Of a DNA stretch of 64,000 nucleotides, positions 10,482-22,700 are shown one piece after another (the stretch's first letter is position 1; each line of letters starts with the position of its first letter). Source of the stretch: Neospora caninum Liverpool (taxonomy: Eukaryota > Apicomplexa > Conoidasida > Eucoccidiorida > Sarcocystidae); NCBI RefSeq assembly GCF_000208865.1, contig NC_018398.1:4172812-4236811 (forward strand). The letters run 5' to 3'. A program made the translations under genes and the position numbers. The notes below the pieces were generated by a model. That model was not told the origin of the DNA. It made no database searches and saw only the letters and a program-made list of their open reading frames with translations.

Positions 10482-13082
10482 TCACACATCTTCCTCAGGC
10501 GGGTCCGCCCGCTCGTGCCTTCGTGGGGGAGCTCCCAACTCGAGAGCCTCCAGGTCGGAGAGTCCCTGACCAACTGGACGGTGTTCGTGCCAAGGATTGC
10601 TGTCGGCAAGTTCGCTTTCCCCTTCGTCCACGAAGAAGGAAGACGGCCCTGACACGGCGCCGCTGACAAGGCGCGTGTCCAGAAAGCCCTCGGACGAGAG
10701 CCCCGTTGTGGTGGTTCTGCCGCTTCCTCGGTTCTCGACAAAGCGTGCCGCATCCAACGAAGAAGCGAAGGCCCCAGGCGCGGAAGAAGAGGGAGCGTAA
10801 TCCTGTTCATACCAGTCTTCTTCCCTCTGGGAGGCGTGGTCACCTGAAGAAGCAAACTGCCTCGCGTCGCCCGCTTCGGCGTAATCTGCATCCGGAAGCG
10901 TGGTCGGAGTCGGCGAAAGCGGAATGACCATCGGTTTGCTCTTCGCCCCCAGCGGTCCCGTTCCGAGTTCCATCTCGAGCTCCGCAAGACGGGCGCATGC
11001 AGAGGCGCAAGTGTCTCGCGCACGTGCTATCTCCGCAGCCTGCCCGGCCGATTTCGGCTCGAGTGCCCGTGTCTGTGTCTTTGAAAGCGAAGAGTTGAAA
11101 GGCCAGGGAGCGGCTCCGTCCCCATGAGTCGGAGGGAGAGGCGCGACGGTGCTCCACTCTCGGAGACTGCCGTAGCCGCCGTGGCCGGTCTCCACGCCGC
11201 CCGTCGGCGCCAGGTTGGCGTGCGATCCGAGAGAGAGGCTCTTCGCTTCGGTTCCCCCACGTCTCTCGCCCGCCGACCAGGCTTTCGCGTCGACACAACA
11301 GCGGTCTGTGGCGTCTCGGTCCAGTTTCCAGTCCTCTCCCGGACGGGGCGGCGACAAGGAAGGCCCGAGGTCGTTGCCCAGCCCCGCGCCGCCTTTCCCT
11401 GCGAGGCCGTACAGAGTTCCTCTGACGGCAAACTCGCGCGTGATCCAGTCGCGGATCAACCAGTACGCCCCAAAGATGATGAGGGCGCACAAACTGATGC
11501 GCAGAAAGAGGGACAGGTGCGCCGCGTTCCCGCTGTGTTCCGCAGGCGCCCCAGGCACGACCTGGTGAGTTAGGAAGGAGCGGAAGGTGTGCGGGACTGA
11601 AGAGGCGAGGGAGGCGAGCGAAGAAGAGGCGGGCATCTGGGACAGCCACGAGAAAGCGGAAGAGGAGAGGGCGGGTTGAGCGCTCGCGCCGTTTGCTGTC
11701 TTTGGAGAAGCCTGGTGCTGCGTCGTAGCGGAAGCGAGGCGTTGCTTGACGGACGCGTCGAGGAAACCAGCGGATGCGAGAGACCGCAGTTCTCCGATAA
11801 GAAACGTGTCGTCGAGTGTCGTCGCGGTGTCGAGAATCTTGGTCGTCGCTTCGACGGAAAGTGCCGGAGGGTTTGCTTCGCTCTTCTTCCCTAGGGAAAA
11901 CGCGGCGCGGCTCTGTCCACTCCGGTCCGGTGGCATGGCCTTCTCTCCGGTCTTCGCAGTCCCAGCCGGCAGCGCATGAACAGGCGAAACGGAGGACGCG
12001 GGCTGAGTTTCCCCCAAAGACGAAGGGGCGTCTGTTCCGCCGAGATCGAACAGAAAAGGCACAGCCTCGCTCATCGCCGTCGTCTCGGTGGGACAGCCCG
12101 CCTTGCCGCTCATCCGCATTTCAAAGTGGCAAGCATCCAGTTGCTGACAGAGGGAAAATGGAGATTCAGCAGAAGACGCACCCGAGCTTCCGTCCGGCGC
12201 GCATGCGACCTTCACTTTTACTCGCACCACCTGGGCCGGGCACGAAGGCTCGTAAAAACGGAAAGTCGCTTGGAGTCCGGCTTCGGGTTCCAAGACGTCT
12301 AACGGATCCCAGCGCGCGTCCTCGGGGTCTTTCACAATGCCTTCGGGTGTCTCGGCATCCGTGCGCGGCGCCGCAGTGTTTTTCTCAAGGCCGTGCAGCC
12401 ACTCCCGATCCATCATGTTCCGCAGTTCTGTTCGCCAAGGAGTGAGCGGCAGGGGGTGCGGCAGCAGATTTTCGAGGCAGTGTCCGTCCGCGACTGGGCC
12501 CCTGTACTTGAACAGGCGTCCTCGGCGAGGCCGTGCATGCGCGCCACTGCCACGGCCCGTTTCCACGCAGTCTTGGCTCAGCACTCGACACGGATTGAAC
12601 GCGTAGTACACAGGCGCCCCGCCTGTCACTTCGTAGTGCGCGTCCTCCGGCAGTTTCCGACCTCCGTCTCCGGCCAGAAGGGAAGGCGGCTTGAATCGCG
12701 ACTTGGGAGAGCCCAGAGAGTCGTTGAAAAACGAGGAAAACAGCGTGGCGAGGACCAGAGACGCGTTTTGGGGCGGCGCGTCCGAGTGCGTGGCCTTACA
12801 GATCCACCCGTTGGGCGGGGCCGAGATCACGAGTGCAGAAAGGTTGTACGTGACGCGTTTGTCCAGGAAAAAAAAGGGGACACTGAGTTGAGAAAACGAG
12901 GCGCACCTTCGATCCGAAAGTGAGTGCGCCTCCGAAGACCCGTGAGCTTCGGCCGGAAAGGCCGGAGCGGAGAAGGCGACAAGAACTGCAAAGAGCATGG
13001 AAAGGAACCCGATCCCGGAGGCCACACGCGCGCGGGGCCTCTTCGTCGCGGCCGAAACCGTGCTTCTTCGTGAGAGAACCAT
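10482..13082 (-). CDS. MRH-domain type I membrane protein (mannose-6-phosphate-receptor-like)
   Basis: Single exon, 866 aa from the ATG at 13082 (MVLSRRSTV). A basic n-region and hydrophobic core at residues 24-44, ending APAFPAEA, look like a signal peptide. An in-frame ATG at 13358 (MAQSRLRKN) would place that segment near residue 120. The lumenal part has about a dozen cysteines in an MRH-like order: FNPCRVLSQDC, then VADGHCLENL, then TFRFYEPSCP, with later ACAPDG and CHFEMRMSGKAGCP. Cd-M6PR, ATG27 and OS-9-type proteins share this fold. One transmembrane segment at about residues 523-548 (LRISLCALIIFGAYWLI) precedes a tail of about 315 residues rich in Ser, Gly and acid, including SDLEALEL near the end. 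Inferred role: a secretory-pathway sorting or cargo receptor. Whether it binds mannose-6-phosphate is unknown, and I could not place all sugar-contact residues. Confidence 0.7.
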   Translation of the reverse strand: MVLSRRSTVSAATKRPRARVASGIGFLSMLFAVLVAFSAPAFPAEAHGSSEAHSLSDRRCASFSQLSVPFFFLDKRVTYNLSALVISAPPNGWICKATHSDAPPQNASLVLATLFSSFFNDSLGSPKSRFKPPSLLAGDGGRKLPEDAHYEVTGGAPVYYAFNPCRVLSQDCVETGRGSGAHARPRRGRLFKYRGPVADGHCLENLLPHPLPLTPWRTELRNMMDREWLHGLEKNTAAPRTDAETPEGIVKDPEDARWDPLDVLEPEAGLQATFRFYEPSCPAQVVRVKVKVACAPDGSSGASSAESPFSLCQQLDACHFEMRMSGKAGCPTETTAMSEAVPFLFDLGGTDAPSSLGETQPASSVSPVHALPAGTAKTGEKAMPPDRSGQSRAAFSLGKKSEANPPALSVEATTKILDTATTLDDTFLIGELRSLASAGFLDASVKQRLASATTQHQASPKTANGASAQPALSSSAFSWLSQMPASSSLASLASSVPHTFRSFLTHQVVPGAPAEHSGNAAHLSLFLRISLCALIIFGAYWLIRDWITREFAVRGTLYGLAGKGGAGLGNDLGPSLSPPRPGEDWKLDRDATDRCCVDAKAWSAGERRGGTEAKSLSLGSHANLAPTGGVETGHGGYGSLREWSTVAPLPPTHGDGAAPWPFNSSLSKTQTRALEPKSAGQAAEIARARDTCASACARLAELEMELGTGPLGAKSKPMVIPLSPTPTTLPDADYAEAGDARQFASSGDHASQREEDWYEQDYAPSSSAPGAFASSLDAARFVENRGSGRTTTTGLSSEGFLDTRLVSGAVSGPSSFFVDEGESELADSNPWHEHRPVGQGLSDLEALELGAPPRRHERADPPEEDV

Positions 13083-13358
13083 TTTCGCGAGACGCGAAGA
13101 AAAAGTGGGTTTTGACGTGGATGGCAATGCTGGCTCTTCAGTTTCAGCTGAGCTGCAGGAAGACGCACAGGGCGAGAGAGTAGACGCCAAAGAGGGTCGG
13201 GTATTGCGGAGAAAGTGAGGAGGCGCAGAGGATGCAGAGAGGCGAATGCGCGAGTTCCGAGCAACGGTGCTGTTCCCGCGTAGCGCAGAGGCAGTCAGTC
13301 TGTCGTTCTGGTCTTGGAGCGGAACGGCGCAGTTCTTTCGGAGCCGAGACTGCGCCAT

Positions 13359-15677
13359 GGTTTCACTCAAGAAGAAGCTCAGACCCAGCAACTCGGGAAA
13401 GGAACAGGAGACGCGAAGGGTATTTGAGGGGCTGTTCCGGAAAACGTCCGTAGAGCGGAGCGTCGGTGGCGACGGGAGAACGGAGACGCGTCATTTGAAC
13501 TGGTGGTTAGCGCGGGATTCGTGAGGGAACTTGTCCAGGGAGACAGTCAAACACGAAAACGGTTATTTGACAGAGCGAATGCCCCGTCTCTCGCGGGAAG
13601 ACAACCCTGGACAAACCAAACAGCTTTTTCCACGAACAAGCGAAGAGTTCGGGTATGAGTCTGTTCTGCCTTGTGTCGGGAAAACGAAAAGACCAGCAGA
13701 GAGTCACGCACTTTCACTCAGGATGTTCCTCGGACGCGCTCCCCTGAGTTCAAACACGGCCGATGCACTTTCAAGGAAGAAAAGGAATGTCCTTTTCGCG
13801 GAGATTCGCGACTCTGTGTTGAGGGATTGACCGGCTCGCCAGTGCCGGTGAGCTTTGTCTTGCTCCCCCCATTTTACGCAGCGAGGCATGCCCACCTCTC
13901 TCCCAGGCGAGCTAGCCGCCCGGTGCGCGCAGGGAAAGTCGAAAACCGAATCGCTCCGGCGTTTTTATCGGCTCTTCCTGAAAGCCTTTGAAGCCGCGAT
14001 TCCCCTTCAAAAAACGTTCGGGGGCGTTGGTCTGGGTCCAGATAGTTTTCGGGGAATGCGCCGCCATGCTATGCCCACGACGCGCATCCCGCGCCTCTTC
14101 GTAGGTTGACCGAAATGCTGTGTCTCGCTGGGAATGCAGACAGGGTTCTCTCAGCTTTGAGGGAACCACCAGAGAAGCGCACACTTTCCGGCGATGGTTT
14201 TCCCAGAATTCTCTTCTTTTTCCAGCTTCACTCAGAGAAACGCTTCGCAGCAGGGAAGGTAGAGAGAGCTATGATATGGGTAGAAAGTCCAACATGGGGC
14301 GCGAGCGTTCAAAAACTGTTCCCACGTCTACGATTCTTCCTGTGTGATGCTGAGGGAAGCACGGGGGGAAATTGCACTGCGCAGGACCGCCTCTCCGAAT
14401 GCCGCTCGAGAGGGGAAAGGCCGGAAGAACGCCTGGTTTTCCGGAAAAAGGTAACGAACGGCAGCTACAAGGCGACAGCCCCGCGCCTGTTGTGGAGGAG
14501 CGTCGGTCCTTAGGTCGTGAAGATCTGTCGACTAGGCATTGAACGTTCTTCTTCTCTTGTGTCTGCATACGATTCGTCAGAAGAGAGAACTGCAGGCCCG
14601 TAGCGCCAAGCAATTGCGGTTTCAGAACGGGAAAACTCCGTACCCCGTGACAGGATCGCCTTTTGATTCGCGGGGCGATTGCACCCTCGGTCTTTCGTGG
14701 CGTACCGCACTCGACCGGGGAGAGAAAGTGCCATGCGCCTCGTGACGATGCGTTTGCCTTCAGGAGCAGCGTTTCTCGCGCGGAAAACAGGTGAGACTGG
14801 ATGTGGAATTCCCTGTCTCGTCGAAAGAACGGGGGGAACGCGGGGTGAGATAGCCGCCGGAGCACCCACTACCCACTAGGGCTTTCTTTTGAAATATCTG
14901 AATGTGCGCACTGTCATTTGCGGGGGTCTGTAAGTCGCAAATCTGCTTGCATTTAAGGGGTTTGACAACAACTGTAGAAAGCACACAGGTAGTACCGCCG
15001 ATGCGGGAGGGTGGAGCTGGGAATTCTCCCAGGCACATATAGACAGTTAGGTTTCGAGTCATTGTTTCTGTACTCACCCCAAAGACAAGCTCAAGGCTTA
15101 CGACCTGCTAGAAAAAGGTGCCGGTGGGTACGGCGCGACAGATAGCCAACGTCGAGGCGTCACGGGAAAAAGGTGGACTGGAACCGCCCGTTTTAACACT
15201 GTGCCCCCAAGGGAAAACGTGCGACGCACTCTGCTCGCAACACCGCTCCAGCAGCGAAGACGCTCTTATCGGTCAAGAAAGAGAAAACGTCAAGGAAAGG
15301 CAAAGACAGCTCTTGTCCCGAGTCGTCTGAAAAAGGACGCCGCTCTTGGCGGCGGCGGATGCGTGCAAACTGCTTGCAACGCACTCACTGGCAAGACACA
15401 CAGGGGTCAACGAAAATAGTTGTACCCGCTTGATACAGATAGGGGATTCACCTGAGAGAGTGCGTCACACGGGAGCGAGGGGTTTGGGAAAACGGCATGT
15501 CTTCACTTGTCCCATTTGACCAAATGTGCAGACGGAGTCACGCTCCCAGTGCCGCGCGGAGCTCAACTCGCCGACCCCTGAACAGAGGGTTTTCGCCAAA
15601 TGGGAATTCCGTTTCGAGGTAACATTCGTCGCCTCTGTTTCCCTCGGAAGACCTCGAAAGAATGAAGGGAGGCGGAG
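13359..15677. other. intergenic, no gene recognised
   Basis: Upstream region of the MRH gene and downstream region of the alpha/beta hydrolase, both minus strand. Open frames of 60-200 codons occur on both strands (for example 14269-14865) but carry no family motif or splice logic I can support. Confidence 0.5.
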
Positions 15678-18600
15678 TTAAACGGAGGCTGGCGACGGCC
15701 CCGGACGGAGGGGAGGCGTCGACGAGTACTTTTCAACGAACTGGAAAATGACGCGGCAGAGAAAGGGGTCATAGTAAGGGCCCTGGGAAAACGCCCGCAA
15801 GGAAACGCGTCCGGTGCGAAATCCAGGGGCAGGCAGCGGGTTTTTTCTCACGGGAAACGAGGACACACGTTTGCCACTTGGAGCGTCCGACAGCACGGAC
15901 GAGAAACAGAAACTCAGAACCCAGATAGAAACCAGAGAGAAGAACAGGCAGGCGCACTCAAGAAAGAAAGGCGACCCAAACGCCGCGCGCAAAGGACAGG
16001 CGGTACACACGAACAGAGGGCGCGGAACAACGAAAAAGAAGACTCAAGGGGAACACTGGAGAGAAGTCGCGCCACGGGAGAAGAGAGAAAAAGAGGCCCA
16101 AAGGCGCGAGCAACGCCCGAGCCTGGAGACCACCGCGAGGAAGCAAAAGGGGAAGCGTCGAGAAAAAGACGAAAGCGGAAAGGTGAACAAATGTTTGTCT
16201 CACCTCCAGTTCAAAGTGACCAACTTCGTCGATGGTAAGTTGCTCCTTCGGCTCGGCAGCTCTGCCCAGACGCGCACAGCCCCCGATGATAAATCACACA
16301 TGCAGTCGACGAAACAAATTCCACGTAGTGAAATACGTTCCTAGAAGAGATGGGGAAGACGCGGAGGTACCAGAAGCCGAGCGAAACAGGCGGACTCCAA
16401 CCACACGGAAAGGAACCACGCATCCAAACAGTTCTACCGGTCCCCCGGCATACCTTCATCTACATATATATATATATATATATATGCATATGGCATTTCA
16501 AGCATATGCACATGTACATATAAATATATATATAAAATATGTCGATCCATGTGCTTCGAGAAGATCAGGAGAACGCGAGTGTATAAGCCGGAGTGGGCCG
16601 ACACCGGGACTCGGAGACACACGGATGAACACATTTTGGTGTCTTTCTTCGAAGAGGCCGACGCGTACTTTTTGAAATAGTGCTCAAAAGTGGAGGTGGA
16701 CGTAAACCCGTCCGCGCCCGCGTGGACAAACAGTTTCGGCTTCGGGTTCTCGAGAATGCTCTGGAAGTGGCGGCTGCACGCAAACCGCGAAAAAAACGTC
16801 GTTTCCCAAACAAGTTCGCACACGAAACTTCGAAAAAAAGGACGCCGAGAAGCGAGAGAGCGAGTAGAGATCCACACAGACACCAGAACTGCAAGTTGAC
16901 GGTGTCTTCATAAATGCACATCTACATATATAGATCTACAGATGCAGATACCTCTTTATGTATACAGGTGCATGTGTATGGAATAACGTTATGTGTCCAT
17001 TTCTCTGTATATGGACTCGAAAGACAGGAAGATGGGCAACTGGCGTCGATCTCGATAGGATGACGGCGGGCGTCTAGACAAAAGTGACACAGCGAGGACC
17101 GGGAAGAGGCGACGGAGAGGAAGAGAAAGGCGAGAGGAAAACAAGTGAGACAAGAGAGTCCTGAGCGTGCGACACCGAGACGTGAACACGAGTCTAAGGA
17201 GGAAAAGACCCTCCGTTTCTCATCCATCGACGAGATTCTACCTGAAGAGAAGAGACGCAAAGAAGCCAAAGGTATAGCCTATCCCGACCCAGCCTTTCAC
17301 CTCGGGGACGAGAGGCACAGCGCTGCCTGAACGAGAGAGACAGAGGGAAAGTAGTCGCAAAAGGAGGGAATGCGAGGGACGAAGCATGAACACAAGCGCG
17401 AAGAAGGAAGAGATGAAGCAGAAAGAAAAAGGACAGGAAGACAAACAGACTGAGACGCCACACCACCTCGGAACTACCGGTCCGGCAGAAAAGAAGAGGG
17501 AAAGGTCGTAGAAGGTTGAGAGGTTCTTAAACGAGGAAAGAGAACAAACCTTTCTGTAACGGTCTTCCCTCAGGGAGGCATCGCCGTGGACGAGAAACAA
17601 AAACGCGCCAGGCACGTCGAGAACACGATCCGCCTTTCTCGCCTTGCTGTCTCACCGCTGATAGGGGCGCCTGCGGAAGTGCCGATGAGGAAAATGTTTG
17701 TCGCTCCGAGAGACTTCTTCGCCCATTCGCACACCGCCACAGTGTCGTTCACTTCCGAACTCCCCGTAAAGGTTGCCCTAGGAAAAAACACAACTTACAG
17801 GAATACACAATAGATAGAGCGCATCGAAGCATCTACGGACATACATACATATACCTTTTCTTATACATATATGCACATATATATAACTATACATATATGT
17901 ACGTACAGATGTATGGATATGAGTGTATCTACCTCCGTATGTGCATCGATGCCGACATATCAAAACTGGATATCTGTGCATCGCTGTGTCTGTCTCTTCT
18001 CCTGTCTGTATCTCAATTCGTCTGTGTCTGTCGTCTTGCTCTGTGTGAGGCATCGCCGCTTTCTGGCGTCGTCCCTTCCTGTTTCGAAGCAGACTTCGAG
18101 TTGGAGAGAGGGAATGCTTTCTTTGTGTTCGTCGCGTGTCTTGCTTTCGTGTCTCGAAATTTCCGTTTTCTCCTCGCCGGACCTCCCGCCAGAGGCGCCA
18201 GCGCCTCTCAAGTTGAATGTGATGCTCGGAATTCCGCGGGCTGCGAGGATCCGAGCCTTGCCCTCAACCAGCCCCCTGGCAGAGAAACAAAGTTAGCCGA
18301 AAGCGTGAAAAGCATCAAGTCGCCAGGAAGGAAACGAAGAGCGAGAAAGGGCGCGCGAGACGAGAGCAGGGAAGACGAGGACAGAGAAAAGGAGAGAAAG
18401 AGACCGGACACAAGCAGGAAGGGAAAAGACGGAAGGCAAAGAAGACAACGAATTTAGCTCTGGTTTTTCCTGGCCTACCTCTGGCCTCCCATGAGAGTGT
18501 ACTGGTGGACCAGGAGGGCGAGGGGGAAGTTCCCAACGTGCAGATTGTAGAAATTCGCAGCGTCCGCCGCTCCCTCGTCCTCACTGGATCGCCCGCTCAT

Positions 18601-19751
18601 TCCTGTCTCCGGCGATCTCGCCTCTTCCCCACTCCGAGACGCGGACGCATATGGAGCAGCGGACTGCGACTGAGCGTGCGCCGACGGGGAAGCGTCTGAG
18701 GGGTGAGAGAGCTCAGCGAACGCGAGAGACTCGGCCACCCAGAGAACGCCGTCGAGCTTTACTGGACTCCCAGCCAGGCTGTACGTGCTGAAGGGTAGCG
18801 TCAACAACCTGAGGAACGCATAGGAGATTAAGCGACGGGGCCGTGCGGCGGCGTTGACAGGGAAACGGAGCGGAGCGACAAGCGCGAGACAGACGCGGCC
18901 CCGAGAAAAAATGGCAGCTGCGACCTACGCATACTCGCCAAGCGTGTGGACAAAAAGCCCCCGCACCACAGAGACACAACAACATTCCATTGCATGCGTA
19001 TCTGCAGAACACACAAGGTCCAAAAAGGTCGAAGCCCACGACGGAAACAGGTACCGCACTGAAAGATTCATGTATAAAATTAGGTGAATATATATATATA
19101 TATATATATGAAGGTGGAGGCTTATGTATGGATCCCTGTTCACACACAGAGAGAGAGACTAAAGAGTTCCGCACAAATCCGTACGTAGGTATAGAAACGT
19201 AGAGCGCACGTAGATTTAGGCAAACCCAACACTTATTTGAATATAAGTGCAGTTTTGGAGCGAGGGGCTTTTTGTTGGATAGAGGCAAGAAAGCGTCGAG
19301 AGGGAAACGGAAGCATAGAACGGGTTAGTGGCACAAACGCGCGCATGTGTGTATCTCGCTTTCTGGAATTGACGTACGGCACATGTTGCCGTCCAGATTG
19401 GACCTCTTCGGAATCCAGGGAGTGCAGCGAGGTTGGAGATGTTCCTGAAGAGGTGCGACGGTCTGTGCGTTTCGCAGACGCTCGCCTCTCCCTCCGAGGT
19501 TCCTCCGCAGCCGCGGGTTGTCTTGTCACTTCACGCGCCTCCCCTTTCGCCTCATGCTGCGAAGGCGAGGTGCTCAGAGTCTCGCCGTTTCCAGTCTTCT
19601 TTCCGGACACTCCGGAGGCTTGGTGCGGGGGCGACGGGGGGCCCATCGCGAAAAGAACTCTCAAAAGTTGCGGAGAAGAATTGTCGCCTGTGGCGAGGGC
19701 AGCCACCCCGTAAAAATATCGCGGTAAAGAAGAGCGGCAGAGGAACTGCAT
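15678..19751 (-). CDS. alpha/beta hydrolase of the plant-like COG2945 type
   Basis: Eight exons with fully consistent phases, 423 aa: 19751..19378, 18808..18479, 18275..18183, 17777..17656, 17326..17242, 16773..16669, 16261..16204 and 15782..15678. Motifs run in family order: LLVHQYTLMGG (entry strand), GIPSITFNLRGAGASGG (oxyanion region), FTGSSEVNDTVAVCEWA, the nucleophile elbow LIGTSAGAPISGS with Ser in GTSAG, VGIGYTFGFFASLLF, PKPKLFVHAGADGFTS with the probable acid Asp, IDEVGHFELE with the probable catalytic His, and YYDPFLCRVIFQFVEKY. The order matches plant and bacterial hydrolases of unsettled substrate. Exon 1 (MQFLCRSSLPRYFYG) is joined by splice phase only and is Arg/Ser-rich; it may be a leader. 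Exon 2 has a Ser-rich insertion before the first motif. The exon 3 donor (AG|GTCCGG) is weak. Substrate cannot be predicted. Confidence 0.87.
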
Positions 19752-22700
19752 GCACTGGGAACACGAAGAGAGCGGGGATCGAAGGGAGGGAAGGCAAGTG
19801 AACCGCTCCGCTCAGAAAGCACAGATATCCGTACACGCGTGCACAGAGAGAGAGAGAGGTTTACATGTATGTATGACAGTATGGAAGGAGAGAGAGGTTG
19901 AGATGGAGAGAAAAATACGCGTATATGCACGTAAATATGTACATATGATCTATATGTCTGTTTGTCTGTATTTGTATAAGAGAATATGTGTTTGTGTTTC
20001 TCTGGATGTTCGGGGATATGGAATTGCTTCGCTAGACGTCGGAAAAAAACCCAGCGAGTGGTGCAAGCTAATTTGTCGCTGAGTGGCGAGTCGAGCCTGC
20101 GACGGAGCGCAGCGTATATAACTATAAGAAGCTTTGGCTAAATATTGTGAAAGTATAAAAACGTTGAAAAAGAGTGTTGGAAATGTGGGCACGCTGGAGA
20201 CTCATTTGCGCCTTTTCTGTGTCTCGTGTGCGAAGGACATCTGCCTCGACAGCGAAAAGAACCGCGCGAGAGAACCAGGAAAATCGAAACAGCGAAAGGA
20301 AGGAAACGCTGGAATGACTCGAGTTGGAAAGAACCAAAAGAGCCTCGCGACCGGTGAGGACCCTGTGTCTCTACACCCGGCGAGCAGCGAGCGTGGCGGC
20401 GTGCATACAGCCGGGAAAAGCGAGAAAAGATTGGGGTGTTTCCTTCGCTTTTTGTTGTGCCGGAAACGCGACAAACAGAAAGACGAAACGAAAGGGCGGC
20501 AAAACTGGGAAAAGGAGAAGAGAAACAGACAGCGTAGATAAAAAGGGCGGTGTGACGCGTCGAGAGGAGACACGCGAGGCGCCGCTGGAACGCGCCGTTA
20601 ACAAGCAGAGAGCGAAGAAGGAAGGAGAAAAGGGCGGAAAGGAAGGTTGAAACGCAAGAAGAAACATGGGGAAAATGGAAGAGACAAAAGCGAAAGAGGG
20701 AGAGCAAACGCTTCGTCCCTCGAGTGGCGCTAGCGAAGGCTCGCCCCTCGCCCCGTGTCTCTCGTTGACGCCTCCGCAACAACCTTTCTGTTTTGGCTGC
20801 AAGTCGATGAAGCACGTCCCTTCTTTCTCCCTTTTTATCGTTTTCTCTTTCTCGATCCATGTCGCACTTTCTCTTTCGCTGGCCATGTTTTCCTCTCATT
20901 TCGGACTCTCGCCGTCGCTATAATGCGCAAGTTTTCCTCATCTCCATATCTCACCTCTATCTTTCCCTCATCTCTATCCTTGTATCTCCCTCTGTCCTCT
21001 CTTTTCTTCCCTCAATCTCCTTTCTCCTCTCCATCTCTCTCCATCCTCTCTCCTCCTCTCTTTTCTTTCTCTCTCTCGCCTCACTGTCCTTCCTTCCCTC
21101 TGTCTCCTCACTGTCCTTCCTTCCCTCTGTCTCCTCACTGTCCTTCCTTCCCTCTGTCTCCTCACTGTCCTTCCTTCCCTCTGTCTCCTCACTGTCCTTC
21201 CTTCCCTCTGTCTCCTCACTGTCCTTCCTTCCCTCTGTCTCCTCACTGTCCTTCCTTCCCTCTGTCTCCTCACTGTCCTTCCTTCCCTCTGTCTCCTCAC
21301 TGTCATTCCTTCCCTCTGTCTCCTCACTGTCATTCCTTCCCTCTGTCTCCTCACTGTCATTCCTTCCCTCTGTCTCCTCACTGTCCTTCCTTCCCTCTGT
21401 CTCCTCTCTCTTCCTCTCTCCTCCTCTCTCCTACGGCCACTTCCCTTTTTTCTCTCTGTTCGTTTCCCTCTGGCGTTGTACCCCAGGAAGCGCCTGCAGT
21501 TGCGTTTTGCTTTTCGTTTACGTAAAACAAGGAGTCTCTCTTTTCTCGATCGTTCCTTTTGAAAACCTGAAAAACGAACTGTTTTTCTCAGGGTGCTCCT
21601 CTCCCGCTGACGATGCACACGGGGCAGATGCGTTTCTTCCTCTGTTTTGTCGCGTTCTCACGTTTCTCTCCTCATTTTTCGACAGATGCCTGCTGCAGTG
21701 GTGATGGTCCTCAGTTCCAGGAGAGAGAAATGTCGAGAAGAAAGAGAAGATCAAAAAGCGAAAACAGAGGAAACAAAGAACAGCAGAAACGAAAAGGAAA
21801 GAAGAGACAGGGAAGACGAATGGAAAAGAAGGAGAAAAGACGAGAAGAGAAGAAAAAGGGAGAGCAAAGGCGTTTGCGGGTGCAAGAACGGATTGAGGGC
21901 CGGTTTCAAAGTTAGGTGAAACTCCTAAAAACGGCGACAGATATGCGTTCGATGTGGCGCCTCTCTCCCAATTTACGTTCACTCAAATCTCCTTTTTAGT
22001 TCTTCCGCGGTCGATCTGTCTCTCTGTCACCCGGCGATACTTCGAGGAAGTGCGCCACGCCCCTCCTCGCCGTAAAACGCTAACCCTGTCGCCATCTCCA
22101 TGACAGTCTTCACCGCTTTTCAGTCCTCAAAAAAACCGGAATAGATGTAGATACACTACACTGTCTCCCGAGTGCACATAGAACCATCGACTTCCAGATT
22201 TACATCTTTTCAGCGAAGTGTGTTTGGGGCCTCGCTACCCATGTTTGTGTCTCTCGTGTTCATATAGATCTATACCTAAAACTGCATCTGCATCTATATG
22301 CGTCTCTAGACATACATATTTCCCTTTACCTCGATCTGTGTCTATATACCTGTTTACAGCTTGCAGAGACACGTATATGCATAGATAAATTTGGTACGGT
22401 CCCACAAGCAATTTTTTTTACAGAGAAGCGAGGAAAGACGAAAGCCGTAGAAGGCGACCGAGTTTGAGTGCCTCCTGTCCCTTCTTTTTTGACCATCTCG
22501 TCATGACACCAACGCGGTTTTCAAGGCTCCGCGACGTTCTCTCGCTTTCCACTTTTGCCCGCCCTCATTGAAAAAAGAGTTTCAGAGCCATCGCGAGAAC
22601 GCGAAAAGGCAGAAGTGGGAGGAAGGAAACACAAGAGACACTCTGTCTGTTGTTAAATGCAGAGAAAAACGGTTTTTGTTCAACCTTTCTGCAAAGCTGT

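Noticed and set aside
20755..21704. Ser/Pro/His repeat proteins read from the 27-bp minisatellite in several frames
   Set aside because: A period divisible by three keeps every frame open; no start context or conserved flanks.
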